A stretch of DNA of 64,000 nucleotides from Amphritea atlantica (GCF_900111095.1 NZ_FOGB01000006.1:96118-160117); one strand, 5' to 3'; positions 14,404 to 23,942 are shown, counted from the first letter of the stretch. Program-made: numbers and translations. The notes: a model not told the origin generated them from the letters alone.

Positions 14404-15786
14404 ATGAGAATAATTGCCTTGTTGCCTCTGGCGGCAGCTGTGTTAAGTGTTGCTGGATGTGGTTCATACTCAAATCCAATATATGGCGAGCATGGGCTCA
14501 TCAACGATCGCAGCCAGAACTACGAAGAGGCTAAGGCAACCCAGCGGCTGGAACTGCCTCCGGCGATCCAGAGCCGCTCCAAAGCGATGCAGGATGTTCT
14601 GGAAATTCCGAGTGCTGGCCAGACGGCTTCCCAGCGAACGACAGATTTTGTTGTGCCCCGTCCTGAGTTTTTCTATGCAGATGCCGGCAATGGCACCGTT
14701 AACCTTAAGCGTCAGGGGGATGAAAAAGTTCTGATTGTGGATGAGCCTGTTGGCGATGTCTGGATTCAGTTACAGGACTTCTGGCGTTTCAACAATGTCG
14801 CTCTGGCAAAATCTGCGCCTCGGGAAGGTGTCATGGAGACCGACTGGATCGATACTGCAGGTGAGGAGTTAAGCTTCGTCGACAGTATGATCAAACATCT
14901 GACGTTCCAGGATATCGAGGGGCCTGTCAGTGACAAGCTGCGGGTATCAGTGCGTCCGGTGGCTGACAATTTTGACCGGACGACTATTTCGATGCAACAT
15001 ATACGGGTTGCTCAGGAACAGAAAGACCAGCCGGTTAACTGGACAGAAGATGCCACCGACGTTGGCTATAAAACCGATATGATGTTTGAAATGCTGCGTT
15101 ACCTGAGCAAATCAACCAGTAATGCCGGAAACAGTCTCAGCTTGCTTGAAATGAAACGGCAGCGTAACGATCTGCCGCAGATGGGACGCGACTCCAAGGG
15201 GTTCCCGGCACTGAAAATTACTGTGCCGGTTGATCAGGCCTGGGCGCAGATCAACAGGGCGATCGATAAAACCACTCTGGATGTGGGTACCCGGGATCAG
15301 CAGACCGGTGTGATCTACCTGACCTACACCACCTCGACGCCGTTTGAAGATACCGAAAAGATGGGCTTCTTTGAGTGGTTGCACTCTGATCGTAAAGCGA
15401 TCACCTTTGATACTGGTAGCGTTGGCGAGGTGTTTGGCATTGGAAGCAGTAAAAATACTGATGTCCCTTCATACAGTTCAAAACAGTACAGTAAAGATGA
15501 AACTACCGATGTTGGTCAGCAATATAATATTGATGATACAACGGACTTGGCGAGCCGTAAGGGATTCAAAATATGGTTTGCTGGTAAGGTGATCTATATC
15601 TTCGGTGATGATCAGGATGGCGTCTATAATAATGAATCAGGGAAGTATGAACATGTTGGTCAGTATCAGCTGCATATGAACCGGACCTCTAACGGTGTGT
15701 TCCTGACCGTTAAAACGCCGGATGGTTACTCAGCGCCTGCGGTGATTGCTGATGAGATACTCTGGGAGATCAAAGAACAGATCTGA
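14404..15786 (+). CDS. bamC: outer-membrane assembly lipoprotein BamC
   Basis: A 460-residue lipoprotein of the BAM complex, which inserts beta-barrel proteins into the outer membrane. The signal peptide ends in a lipobox, LSVAGC (Cys19). The unstructured N-terminal region that binds BamD follows, with YGEHGLINDRSQNYEEA as the typical start. Two helix-grip domains lie at about 100-225 and 260-455. It is clearly longer than E. coli BamC (344 residues). The excess lies mostly in the second domain, as a Ser/Asp/Thr-rich insertion around 345-390 (SSKNTDVPSYSSKQYSKDET). It is co-transcribed with dapA. Confidence 0.93.
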   Translation: MRIIALLPLAAAVLSVAGCGSYSNPIYGEHGLINDRSQNYEEAKATQRLELPPAIQSRSKAMQDVLEIPSAGQTASQRTTDFVVPRPEFFYADAGNGTVNLKRQGDEKVLIVDEPVGDVWIQLQDFWRFNNVALAKSAPREGVMETDWIDTAGEELSFVDSMIKHLTFQDIEGPVSDKLRVSVRPVADNFDRTTISMQHIRVAQEQKDQPVNWTEDATDVGYKTDMMFEMLRYLSKSTSNAGNSLSLLEMKRQRNDLPQMGRDSKGFPALKITVPVDQAWAQINRAIDKTTLDVGTRDQQTGVIYLTYTTSTPFEDTEKMGFFEWLHSDRKAITFDTGSVGEVFGIGSSKNTDVPSYSSKQYSKDETTDVGQQYNIDDTTDLASRKGFKIWFAGKVIYIFGDDQDGVYNNESGKYEHVGQYQLHMNRTSNGVFLTVKTPDGYSAPAVIADEILWEIKEQI

Positions 15787-15791
15787 AAAAT

Positions 15792-15820
15792 AAAGCCAGG
15801 TGATGAGCCTGGCTTTCAGA
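15792..15820 (+). terminator. hairpin, first of two terminators after bamC
   Basis: A 9-bp stem AAAGCCAGG / CCTGGCTTT with a short loop just after the bamC stop. The T-run is short (TTT), so it may be a weak terminator or a 3'-end protecting stem. A stronger one follows. Confidence 0.65.
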
Positions 15821-15830
15821 GCGACATAAC

Positions 15831-15862
15831 AGGGGCCTTCTGAATAGCAGGCCCCTTTTTTA
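15831..15862 (+). terminator. strong rho-independent terminator
   Basis: Stem AGGGGCC / GGCCCCT with a 12-base loop and a run of six or more T. It ends the dapA-bamC transcript. Confidence 0.88.
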
Positions 15863-15937
15863 TTTAATTTTTTGTGTTATTGAGAGTTTTAGTGTTGTTA
15901 ATCAGCATTTTTCTCGAAACGATATAGGTGAATAGCT

Positions 15938-16891
15938 ATGAAGGCAGTATTTCTTGATCTGCAAAGCCTGGATTGCGATGACCTGGATCTGGCCGCGCTG
16001 AAAGCGGAGTTCAGCCATTTTCATCCCTATCCGGCAACGGCACCGCAGCAGATTGCCAAACGGGTTGCCGGTGCTGATGTAGTGATTGTGAATAAAGTTG
16101 TTCTGGACAGGGAGACACTATCTGCTGCCACTCAGCTTAAGCATATCTGTATCGCCGCCACTGGCACGAATAATGTTGATCTTCAGGCGGCATCAGAGCT
16201 GGGAATCACAGTGTCCAACTGCCAGGCGTATGGTACTGCTTCGGTGTCACAGCATGTTATGGCGTTGATGCTAGCGTTACACACTAATCTGATAGCCTAT
16301 AATCAGGCTGCCCGTGATGGTCGATGGGGCCGGGCGGAACAGTTTTGTTTGCTGGATTACCCGATACAGGAACTCAGCGGTAAAACACTGGGCATCGTGG
16401 GATATGGCAATCTGGGTGCCGGGGTAGCGCAACTGGCGGGCGCATTTGGTATGAATGTCGTGGTCGCCCAGCGTATCGGAGGTGATACGGTCGGTGGTCG
16501 TTTGGCGATGGAAGAGTTGCTGCCTCAGGTTGATGTCCTGAGTTTACACTGCCCGCTGACCGAGCAGACCCGCGACCTGATCGATGCTGATGCGATCGAA
16601 CAGATGAAAACCGGCGCTTTTCTGATCAACGCGTCCCGTGGCGGCATTGTGAATGAAACCGATCTGGCTGATGCTTTGCGTCGCGGTAAGCTTGCCGGGG
16701 CGGCAACCGATGTACTGAGTGAGGAGCCGCCGGTGAATGGTAACCCCTTACTGGCCGATGATATCCCCAATCTGATTATTACCCCTCACAGTGCCTGGGG
16801 CAGTATCCAGGCTCGCCAGCGGATAGTCGATCAGATGACCGAAACCATTGTGGGCCTGAAAGCCGGAGAACCGATCCGGGTGGTTAATTAG
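15938..16891 (+). CDS. D-2-hydroxyacid dehydrogenase (glycerate/hydroxypyruvate type)
   Basis: A 317-residue NAD(P)-dependent enzyme of the D-isomer 2-hydroxyacid dehydrogenase family. The Rossmann fingerprint is GIVGYGNLGAG. The catalytic triad is Arg in INASRGGIV, Glu in SEEPPVN and His in TPHSAWGS. The short N terminus and the segment ATGTNNVDLQAA suit the glycerate dehydrogenase (HprA-like) group, which reduces hydroxypyruvate. Substrate assignment within this family is unreliable from sequence alone. It stands alone with its own terminator region upstream and faces rluA. Confidence 0.88.
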   Translation: MKAVFLDLQSLDCDDLDLAALKAEFSHFHPYPATAPQQIAKRVAGADVVIVNKVVLDRETLSAATQLKHICIAATGTNNVDLQAASELGITVSNCQAYGTASVSQHVMALMLALHTNLIAYNQAARDGRWGRAEQFCLLDYPIQELSGKTLGIVGYGNLGAGVAQLAGAFGMNVVVAQRIGGDTVGGRLAMEELLPQVDVLSLHCPLTEQTRDLIDADAIEQMKTGAFLINASRGGIVNETDLADALRRGKLAGAATDVLSEEPPVNGNPLLADDIPNLIITPHSAWGSIQARQRIVDQMTETIVGLKAGEPIRVVN

Positions 16892-16901
16892 CCGGGGACG
16901 C

Positions 16902-17540
16902 TCAGAAGGGCATTGGCGAGCTGAATGACAGCGGCTCACCGCTCACCGGATGGCTGAAGCTGAGTGAGTGTGCATGTAGCAACAGCCGTTCTGATCGCTC
17001 AATCTGCCGGGGCGTGGCATAGAAGCGATCTCCCAGAATCGGGTGCCCGAGAAACTGCATATGCACCCGCAGCTGGTGCGAACGACCGGTAATCGGTGTC
17101 AGCTCGACCCGGCTGGCATCGTCCAGCTGTTCGATTAAACGCCAATGGGTTTGTGCGGATTTACCCTGCTGGTGATCGATGATCTGCAGGGGGCGGTTTT
17201 CCCAGTCGCAACGTAACGGTTGATTAACGGTGCCGCTGTTTTTAGCTAACCGTCCCGCCACTATTGCCTGATAGGACTTGTCGGTTTTGCGCTCCTGAAA
17301 CTGAATACTCAGATGTCGATGGCTGGTCGCGCTGAGAGCTAACACCATCACACCTGACGTTGCATAATCCAGTCGGTGGACGATTCGGGCAGTAGGGTAG
17401 TGTTGCTGAACCCTGCGCCACAGGCAGTCCTGTTTATCCGCTCCGCGTCCCGGCACCGATAACAGGTCGGCCGCCTTATTAACAACGACGATCTCATCAT
17501 CGGCGAAGAGAATATCGTGCTCTGCCATTAATGCTGACAT
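16902..17540 (-). CDS. rluA: pseudouridine synthase RluA
   Basis: A 212-residue RluA-family enzyme. The catalytic aspartate is in VHRLDYATSGVMV. The family block LLSVPGRGADKQD near residue 30, the short length and the lack of an S4 domain match RluA itself, which modifies 23S rRNA U746 and tRNA U32, better than RluC or RluD. ATG 17540 lies one base after the rlmD stop (TGAGATG on this strand), so translation is coupled. An upstream in-frame start at 17567 would overlap rlmD. Pairing of rlmD and rluA makes a small rRNA-modification operon. Confidence 0.9.
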   Translation of the reverse strand: MSALMAEHDILFADDEIVVVNKAADLLSVPGRGADKQDCLWRRVQQHYPTARIVHRLDYATSGVMVLALSATSHRHLSIQFQERKTDKSYQAIVAGRLAKNSGTVNQPLRCDWENRPLQIIDHQQGKSAQTHWRLIEQLDDASRVELTPITGRSHQLRVHMQFLGHPILGDRFYATPRQIERSERLLLHAHSLSFSHPVSGEPLSFSSPMPF

Positions 17541-17541
17541 C

Positions 17542-18936
17542 TCAGCGGCTGATCCCTTTGCCGGCAAACAGTTTCTTTTTCCGGGTTTTCTTTTTGCCCC
17601 GCACGAACAGTGCCATCGATTCGATATGATGGGTTTGTGGGAACATATCCATTACCAGGCAGTGCTTCATCTGATATCCCTCCTGGCCCAGCAATTCACT
17701 GTCACGCGCCAGCGCGCCAGGGTTGCAGGAGATATAGAGAATTAACTCCGGTCTGAGACTACAGACCTGCGGTATCAGCGAAGCCGCTCCGGTGCGGGGT
17801 GGGTCAAGAATGACCTTGTTATAGCTCTGCCTGAACCACTGCAACCCCTTCAGATCATCGGCCAGGTTGGCGCAGAAGAACTGGCAGTTCTGCAACTGAT
17901 TATGCAGTGCATTGCGCTGCGCCTGCTCTACCATTGTCAGGCTGCCCTCAACTCCTGTCACTGAGGCTCCTGCGGCGGCTACCGGCAGGGAGAAGTTGCC
18001 CAGACCACAAAACAGATCGAGTACCTTATCGTCGGGCTTCAGTTGCAGTAGCTGGCAGGCTTTATTAACCATCTGCTGATTGATTTCGGCGTTCACCTGA
18101 ATAAAATCACCGGGGCGGAACGTCAGCTCCAATTGATCCAGTGCGTAACCGGTTAAGCAGGTGTCGTCCACTTGCGGATCTGAGCCGATAACTTGCAGCT
18201 GCAGGCTCAGTTCATAATGTTCTGCTAGCGCAGTGAAAATCTGCAGATGCTGATCATTCAGTGGTTTTTTCAGTCTTAAGGACAGATAGCCACCCTGATC
18301 CCCCAGGTCAACATCAATCTGGGTTATATGTTTGATATCCCCCGTGTCTCTGAGCGCCTCTCTGACCCGGCTAAAAAGATCGCTTACCCGTTTATCCAGC
18401 ACCATGCAGCTATCGATCTGAGTCAGCAGATGACTGCTTTTGCGGCGAAAACCGACGATGGGCTCACCGTCAAAGAGCTGATTGATGCCGATGCGGGCGC
18501 TGCGACGATAATGCCAGTGGTTAGCCGTTAGTGGCGGATCGATATGCTCAGGCTTAGTGCTGCCTATACGTTCCAGTTGTTCCAGCACCTGAGTCTGCTT
18601 CAGGGCAAGCTGTTCGCTGTTTTCCAGGTGTTGCAGATCGCAACCACCGCACTGATCATAATGAGGGCAGGCAGGTTCTGTTCGATGGCTGGAAGCGGTG
18701 ATAATCGAGTCGGTATGGCCCGTATAAAACTTAGCTTTCTCTTCAGTGAGTCGCGCCAGAACCTGTTCTCCAGGCAGAGCGTTGGCAATAAAGGCCGTTT
18801 TACCCTGATAACGCCCAATCCCCTGGCCATCATGGCTCAGAGCGTTAATGGTCAGCTCTACCGGTTCTGAGGGTAGCGGCTGTGATGGCTTACGAGCCGG
18901 GGGCTGTTTTATGGTGCGGGAACTGTTCAGTTTCAT
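17542..18936 (-). CDS. rlmD: 23S rRNA (uracil-1939-C5)-methyltransferase RlmD
   Basis: A 464-residue SAM-dependent RNA methyltransferase. An N-terminal TRAM domain (about 22-80) binds RNA. The [4Fe-4S] cysteines are seen as CPHYDQCGGCDLQ (Cys90, 96, 99), with a fourth near 180 (DSCMVL). The SAM motif is LDLFCGLGNFSLP and the catalytic cysteine lies in YISCNPGALARD. A lysine/arginine-rich tail (KKKTRKKKLF) may aid RNA binding. The length fits E. coli RlmD (433) with small extensions at both ends. Confidence 0.95.
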   Translation of the reverse strand: MKLNSSRTIKQPPARKPSQPLPSEPVELTINALSHDGQGIGRYQGKTAFIANALPGEQVLARLTEEKAKFYTGHTDSIITASSHRTEPACPHYDQCGGCDLQHLENSEQLALKQTQVLEQLERIGSTKPEHIDPPLTANHWHYRRSARIGINQLFDGEPIVGFRRKSSHLLTQIDSCMVLDKRVSDLFSRVREALRDTGDIKHITQIDVDLGDQGGYLSLRLKKPLNDQHLQIFTALAEHYELSLQLQVIGSDPQVDDTCLTGYALDQLELTFRPGDFIQVNAEINQQMVNKACQLLQLKPDDKVLDLFCGLGNFSLPVAAAGASVTGVEGSLTMVEQAQRNALHNQLQNCQFFCANLADDLKGLQWFRQSYNKVILDPPRTGAASLIPQVCSLRPELILYISCNPGALARDSELLGQEGYQMKHCLVMDMFPQTHHIESMALFVRGKKKTRKKKLFAGKGISR

Positions 18937-19135
18937 GTGCTTCTCCTGACGAAGCGCGGATTCTACCAGTGCAGGGGGATTAAAGCATCCTGACCAGGGA
19001 AAGGAGTCGACTCTTTACTGCGGTTTGGCTGCAGGTCGCCTCAGGGAAAAATAGTTTTTCGGAGTAATTGCTTCATCCGATGGCTGTTCAGGGTATAAAA
19101 TTATTTAACTTCTATCTATTGGTCAGAGCAGTTTT

Positions 19136-20119
19136 ATGTCACAGGAACATCCGTTTGCCCCCTTTGTACGTATTTTGGGAAAAGGAAAGCAGGGCTCCCG
19201 CTCGCTGAGTCAGATCGAGGCCCGGGAAGCGATGGAGATGATTTTAGACGGTCAGGTTGAGCCCGAACAACTGGGTGCCTTTCTGATGTTATTGCGGGTG
19301 AAAGAGGAATCCCCTGAAGAGTTGGCGGGATTTATCGAGGCGGTGAGGGGGCGATCTGGCGCTCCGCAACAGCTAACAGTCGATCTGGACTGGTCAACCT
19401 ATGCGGGTAAAAAACGTCAACTGCCCTGGTTTATTCTGGTGGCGCTGATATTAGCGGAAAATGGTACCCGGATTTTTATGCATGGTGCCCGTGGCCACAC
19501 ACCTGACCGCATCTACACCGAAGACTGCCTGCAGCTGTTTGGTATAACGGCCTGTCGCGACTGGAACGAAGTGACCGAATCGCTAAATGCTTCACGGTTT
19601 GCTTTTATGTCGATCAATACGCTGAGCCCCGAGATGGGCAGAATCATCAATCTGCGTCCGGTGCTGGGACTCAGATCACCGGTACACACGCTGTGTCGAC
19701 TGATCAATCCGCTGCATGCCCTGCACACAGTGGACGGTGTTTTTCACCCGGCTTACGGTCCGATGCATCAGAAAACCGCGCAGCTTTTGGGGGTTGCCAA
19801 TGGTCTGACCATCAAGGGTGATGGCGGTGAAGCAGAAGTGAAGCCTGACACAGAGTGTGACCTGCAATGGACCCGTGGCGGTGACTATAGTACCTCCCAG
19901 TGGTCCCGTTACTATCCGCGCCGGCTGGTTAAGCAAGAGCTGGATACTGCTGACCTGTTATCAGTGTGGCGGGGTGAGATAACAGATGAATACGGTGAAG
20001 GAGCGGTGCTTTCTACACTGGCGCTGATTCTGAAACTGCTCAATAAAGCGGCAGATGATGCTGGTTGTTTCACACTGGCTGAACAGATGTGGCAGGGAAG
20101 GGATAGGGAACGCTTCTGA
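19136..20119 (+). CDS. ybiB: YbiB/TrpD2-family DNA-binding protein
   Basis: A 327-residue homologue of anthranilate phosphoribosyltransferase that belongs to the YbiB (TrpD2) branch. The N-terminal helical domain reads SLSQIEAREAMEMILDGQVEPEQLGAFLMLLR. The glycine-rich phosphoribosyl-pyrophosphate loop of true TrpD is altered (HGARGHTPDRIYT), consistent with YbiB proteins, which bind nucleic acid rather than make tryptophan. E. coli YbiB is LexA-controlled; no clear LexA box is visible upstream here. No other trp genes are nearby. Confidence 0.85.
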   Translation: MSQEHPFAPFVRILGKGKQGSRSLSQIEAREAMEMILDGQVEPEQLGAFLMLLRVKEESPEELAGFIEAVRGRSGAPQQLTVDLDWSTYAGKKRQLPWFILVALILAENGTRIFMHGARGHTPDRIYTEDCLQLFGITACRDWNEVTESLNASRFAFMSINTLSPEMGRIINLRPVLGLRSPVHTLCRLINPLHALHTVDGVFHPAYGPMHQKTAQLLGVANGLTIKGDGGEAEVKPDTECDLQWTRGGDYSTSQWSRYYPRRLVKQELDTADLLSVWRGEITDEYGEGAVLSTLALILKLLNKAADDAGCFTLAEQMWQGRDRERF

Positions 20120-20168
20120 GATCGGAAAGCCAGCTTTCCTGGCCAGACGTCACTGTGTGACTTGTTAG

Positions 20169-20300
20169 TTGCCAGACGCGGCAGAGCCGCTTGCTAGAAG
20201 AAACAAAATCTAATTGTCTTCTTGCTTTTTCTCGCAACCAGCAGGAGCCGCAGGCGCCGTTCTAGATAAGCAACGGAGTTGCGTCTTGCGGCTGGTTTTG
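20169..20300 (+). repeat. nested inverted-repeat region between convergent genes
   Basis: The 186-base gap holds several hairpins. GCGGC-AGA-GCCGC is at 20178-20190. An AGAAG...CTTCT / ACAA...TTGT stem is centred near 20210. Outer segments pair imperfectly: TTGCTAGAA at 20190-20198 against TTCTAG-ATAA-GCAA at 20260-20273, and AACCAGC near 20236 against GCTGGTT near 20291. It ends the ybiB and antiporter transcripts from both sides. The complexity exceeds a simple terminator and suggests a dispersed structured repeat. Confidence 0.55.
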
Positions 20301-20305
20301 CCGCC

Positions 20306-21475
20306 TCAATCCCTTCTGAGCTTATCCGATACCGCGATGGGGCTTGGGAAGTTGAATATCACTATGTAGGTTGATAGCAGGAAGGTCAGGATGGCGGTTG
20401 CCTGTATAACGTGGGAGGCTTCCTGTCCAATCATCGCCGCGCTGGTGGCCATGTAAGCGATCAGCAGTGAGAATTCACTGATCTGGCCCAGACGGAAGCC
20501 CACTTCCCAGGCAAGCTTGTTACTTTCGCTGATGCTTTGCAGCAGAAAGCGAAACACGATGGGTTTGATGGCCAGCACCAGCGCCGCGAGAATCAGTGCG
20601 GGGATAATTATCTGTCCAAGCAGTCCCAGATTAAAGCTGGCACCGATAGAAAAGAAGAACAGTATCAGGAAAAAATCACGCAACGGACGTAAACTGGTGG
20701 CGATGTACTGAGAGATTGGGCTGGTTGCAAGGCTGACTCCCGCTATAAACGCGCCGATTTCTGCTGACAGGCCTACCGCGTGGGCCAGCTCGGCAAGGCC
20801 CAGGCACCAGCCGATGGCTACCAGAAAGATATATTCATGAAAACGGTCAAACTTCTGAATCAGCGGCAAAAGTATGTAGCGCACAAACAGCAGTGCTGCA
20901 CCGATAATCAGCGGTAACGCCACCGCTGTTTTCAGGAAGGTTGTCACTTGGCTGGTGCCGCCATCTCCGCTGTTAAGGAACAGTAGCACCAGAATCGCGA
21001 TGACATCCTGAAGCAGCAGAAGGCCCACCACCAGCTCCCCGGTATGCTTGTGATGTAGCACTGTGGTTGGCAGTAGTTTGATACCGATGATGGTGCTGGA
21101 AAACATCAGCGCCACACCGATAATAATCGCTTCTGTCCGGGTAAAGCCGAACGCGACCCCCACGCCATAGCCGATGGCCATAAATATCACCGCGCTGAAA
21201 ATCGCCACCAGAGTTGCTTTTCTAAGCATATGTACCAGGTGACTGGGTTGCATATCGAGCCCGAGGAGGAACAGCAGAAATATGATGCCGACATGGGATA
21301 TGTCCGATAACAGGGCGGTATCCTGGATGAAGCTGTAACCATAGGGTCCCAGCGCTGCTCCCAGCACTATGTATGCAACCAGCAGGGGCTGTCGGGTATA
21401 GAGCGCGATAGACGCCAGTATCGCAGCCCCGGTGAAGATAAGAAAAAAAGAGAAAACCAGGCTTTGTTGCAACAT
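20306..21475 (-). CDS. Kef-type cation:proton antiporter, membrane domain only
   Basis: A 389-residue polytopic protein of the CPA2 family (KefB/C, YbaL). It has about 12 hydrophobic segments. Family marks include LLFLLGLDMQPSHL, the Asp-containing helix LLLLQDVIAILVLL that carries the ion-binding site, and IGAFIAGVSLATSP. It ends after the last helix and lacks the C-terminal RCK/KTN nucleotide-binding domain of KefB/C, so gating must differ. Likely a Na+ or K+/H+ antiporter of the inner membrane. It is separated from the MATE gene by 78 bases. Confidence 0.88.
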   Translation of the reverse strand: MLQQSLVFSFFLIFTGAAILASIALYTRQPLLVAYIVLGAALGPYGYSFIQDTALLSDISHVGIIFLLFLLGLDMQPSHLVHMLRKATLVAIFSAVIFMAIGYGVGVAFGFTRTEAIIIGVALMFSSTIIGIKLLPTTVLHHKHTGELVVGLLLLQDVIAILVLLFLNSGDGGTSQVTTFLKTAVALPLIIGAALLFVRYILLPLIQKFDRFHEYIFLVAIGWCLGLAELAHAVGLSAEIGAFIAGVSLATSPISQYIATSLRPLRDFFLILFFFSIGASFNLGLLGQIIIPALILAALVLAIKPIVFRFLLQSISESNKLAWEVGFRLGQISEFSLLIAYMATSAAMIGQEASHVIQATAILTFLLSTYIVIFNFPSPIAVSDKLRRD

Positions 21476-21553
21476 AAATAAGCAGATATCCTGTAAATTC
21501 AGGCTGGGTTGGTGGTCCGATCCGATCCGGATTACCTGTTCAGTCTACCCAAT

Positions 21554-22882
21554 CTATATGCGGATATGAACCCAGTTGCGGCGCTTCCAGATATAAATAA
21601 AGATCAGCGAAGAACCTGCCCGGTGAAATGTCTGTAATAACCAGATACCGGTTAGTCCGTAACCCAGGCAGGGGCCGATCAGCCAGGCTAGTGGCAGATA
21701 AAAAAACCATTGCCCCAGGCTGCTGATCAGCATCACTACCCGGTTTGCTCCAGCCCCCAGCAGCGCCTGGGTTAAAACGATAGCCGCGGCATCCAGGCAG
21801 ATCGCCAACCCGGTTAACATCAGCGGGGTATGGGCTTTATTGATCGCTTCAGCGGTGGCCAGAAAGAGCCCTAGCAGCGAATCGGGGTATAGCCACATCG
21901 GCAAACTGAGCAGCAGCATGATCAGTATAGCCGTGAGAATAACATCCCAGCCCCAGCGACTGGCCATGTTGGGATCATTTTGTCCCAGTGCATGACTGAC
22001 CAGTGTTGTGCACGCAACACCCAACCCTACGCCTGGCAGAATCAGCAGCAGAGCCAGATTTATCAGCACATGTCCGATCGCCTGTTCGGTGGTGCCCAAT
22101 AGCCCGATTATCCAGAACAGGACCAGCATGGACGCGGCAAAGAGAAACTGTTGAATAGAGTGGGGAACCGCGAGGCGCAGTAGCGACTTCAGTTGATTCA
22201 GATTGCTGCGTTGCAGGTTGAGCATCCCTTTGTTGATCGCAGTTGGCAATGTCACCAGTGCTAGCAATACTGCACCCAGATAGAGCGAGATAGTTGTTCC
22301 CAGCCCCGCACCGGCTGCGCCCATGGCGGGAAGACCAAAATAACCAAAGATCAGGGTGTAGCTGATCAACACATTGAGAAACTGTACCATCAGCAGGATT
22401 CGCAGATAAACGACCGGCCTGTTGGTGCCGTTCCAGTAACCACGAAAACTGAGATTCAGACCGACCGCCAGCAGAGCCAGCACACGATAACTAAAATAGT
22501 TGGCTGCGATCTCTTCTACCTGAATATCATCACTCAGCAGCGTTATCAGCCACTCGGCGTTAATCAAAAACAGGAGAGTCAGGGGCAGGGCGATGGCAAA
22601 GGCAACGATAATGCCCCAGCCCAACGGAGTTGCTGTTTCTGCGTCAAGGCTCTGCCCTCTGCGACGCGCCACCAGTGCCTGAACGCCAGACGAAAGCCCC
22701 AGTATCAGACTGACCGCGAGGAAGTTTATATAGCCTCCGACGCCGATGCCTGCCAGTGCTGTTTCGCCCAGACGACCTACCATGGCGGCATCCACCAGAT
22801 TCAGAACACTTTGTGATAACATGCCGCCAACAATGGGCAATCCCAGCGTGAGAATAGTTTTAATGCGTTGCAGGCGTTTCAA
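21554..22882 (-). CDS. MATE-family multidrug efflux transporter
   Basis: A polytopic protein of about 442 residues with 12 predicted helices and the MATE marks LPIVGGMLSQSVLNLVDAAM near the N terminus and LGTTISLYLG mid-protein. It exports cationic drugs or metabolites using Na+ or H+ (NorM/DinF-like). No ATG lies before residue 48 of the open frame. TTG 22882, with AGGGA about 10 bases upstream, fits the family length. TTG 22951 is possible but adds 23 residues without a ribosome site. The product is certain, the start is not. Confidence 0.86.
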   Translation of the reverse strand: MKRLQRIKTILTLGLPIVGGMLSQSVLNLVDAAMVGRLGETALAGIGVGGYINFLAVSLILGLSSGVQALVARRRGQSLDAETATPLGWGIIVAFAIALPLTLLFLINAEWLITLLSDDIQVEEIAANYFSYRVLALLAVGLNLSFRGYWNGTNRPVVYLRILLMVQFLNVLISYTLIFGYFGLPAMGAAGAGLGTTISLYLGAVLLALVTLPTAINKGMLNLQRSNLNQLKSLLRLAVPHSIQQFLFAASMLVLFWIIGLLGTTEQAIGHVLINLALLLILPGVGLGVACTTLVSHALGQNDPNMASRWGWDVILTAILIMLLLSLPMWLYPDSLLGLFLATAEAINKAHTPLMLTGLAICLDAAAIVLTQALLGAGANRVVMLISSLGQWFFYLPLAWLIGPCLGYGLTGIWLLQTFHRAGSSLIFIYIWKRRNWVHIRI

Positions 22883-23080
22883 AAATCCGGTTTCCCTATT
22901 GCCGAAATGGGCGGGTGATGGCCCGTGAGAATATTGTGAAGTCTGCCACAAAGGTGTAAAACGGGGCAGTTTAACAGAATAGTATTAACGATGTTCTGGT
23001 TAATAACTGAGCAATTTACTCGGGTTTAGAAAACGTGTATCCTGTCAACCATATGAGACAGTGATTTAACAGGAATTTTA

Positions 23081-23674
23081 ATGAATATTACAGTGACCGA
23101 ATCAGCGGAAACCTACCTTGCTGAGCTGCTAGAAAAACAGAATGTTGAAGGTATTGCTGTACGGATGTTTGTGACTCAGCCGGGAACACCTTACGCTGAG
23201 ACCTGCCTGGCTTACTGCCGTCCAGATGAGGTTGTCGAAGATGATGAAGTTATGGAGATGGAAAAGGTCAGGTTCTATTTTGAAAAAAATAGTCTGCCCT
23301 ACCTGGAGGAAGCCACGGTTGATTTCGCCACTGACAGAATGGGTGGCCAGTTAACCATTAAGGCTCCAAACGCCAAAGTACCCAAAGTCTCTGATGACAG
23401 CCCAATGGAAGAGCAGATTAACTACATTCTCTACTCTGATATTAACCCCGGTCTCTCTTCCCATGGTGGTGAAGTTAAACTGATTGAGCTGGTAGAGGAA
23501 GAGATCGGTCACATTGCTATTCTGCAGTTTGGTGGTGGTTGCCAGGGGTGTAGTGCTGTAGATATGACCCTTAAGGATGGTGTTGAGAAAACACTGGTAG
23601 AACGCATAAGTGGGCTTGCAGGTGTCCGGGATGTAACTGACCATTCTGTGACGGATAACGCTTACTATAAGTAA
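23081..23674 (+). CDS. nfuA: Fe/S biogenesis protein NfuA
   Basis: A 197-residue iron-sulfur carrier that delivers [4Fe-4S] clusters to apoproteins, important under oxidative stress. An N-terminal degenerate A-type domain (1-100) is fused to a C-terminal Nfu domain (105-197) whose GGGCQGCS motif (Cys154, Cys157) holds the cluster between two subunits. Length and layout match E. coli NfuA (191). In this organism clients could include the 2Fe-2S NqrF or the RlmD cluster; this is inference. It has its own terminator. Confidence 0.95.
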   Translation: MNITVTESAETYLAELLEKQNVEGIAVRMFVTQPGTPYAETCLAYCRPDEVVEDDEVMEMEKVRFYFEKNSLPYLEEATVDFATDRMGGQLTIKAPNAKVPKVSDDSPMEEQINYILYSDINPGLSSHGGEVKLIELVEEEIGHIAILQFGGGCQGCSAVDMTLKDGVEKTLVERISGLAGVRDVTDHSVTDNAYYK

Positions 23675-23690
23675 GACATATTCTGCCCTG

Positions 23691-23716
23691 AAGCCCGGCT
23701 TGTCCGGGCTTTTTTG
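23691..23716 (+). terminator. rho-independent terminator after nfuA
   Basis: Stem AAGCCCGG / CCGGGCTT with a 5-base loop and a T-run. Confidence 0.9.
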
Positions 23717-23942
23717 ATGTTAAAACCTCTGCCAGCCCTCCTACCTACCATTTTGGTACGTTGTTCGCTTTCGGGTGAACTGATATAACGCTGATATTGA
23801 TTATTGCTTTTTTATGTAAGTTTTACTGGGATATGGTTGTTTTTTGCCGTCCAAGCCCCATTAACCAGTAAGAACGATATGTCATACAGTCCGTAACTGC
23901 TGTCTTCCCGCAGTTTCTTTCGAAAAAGGAGTAAGGTCCATT

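Noticed and set aside
23860-23875. Possible sigma-32 heat-shock promoter of lon (CCCCATTA)
   Set aside because: The -10-like CCCCAT is present, but no CTTGAA-like -35 occurs at the required spacing upstream.
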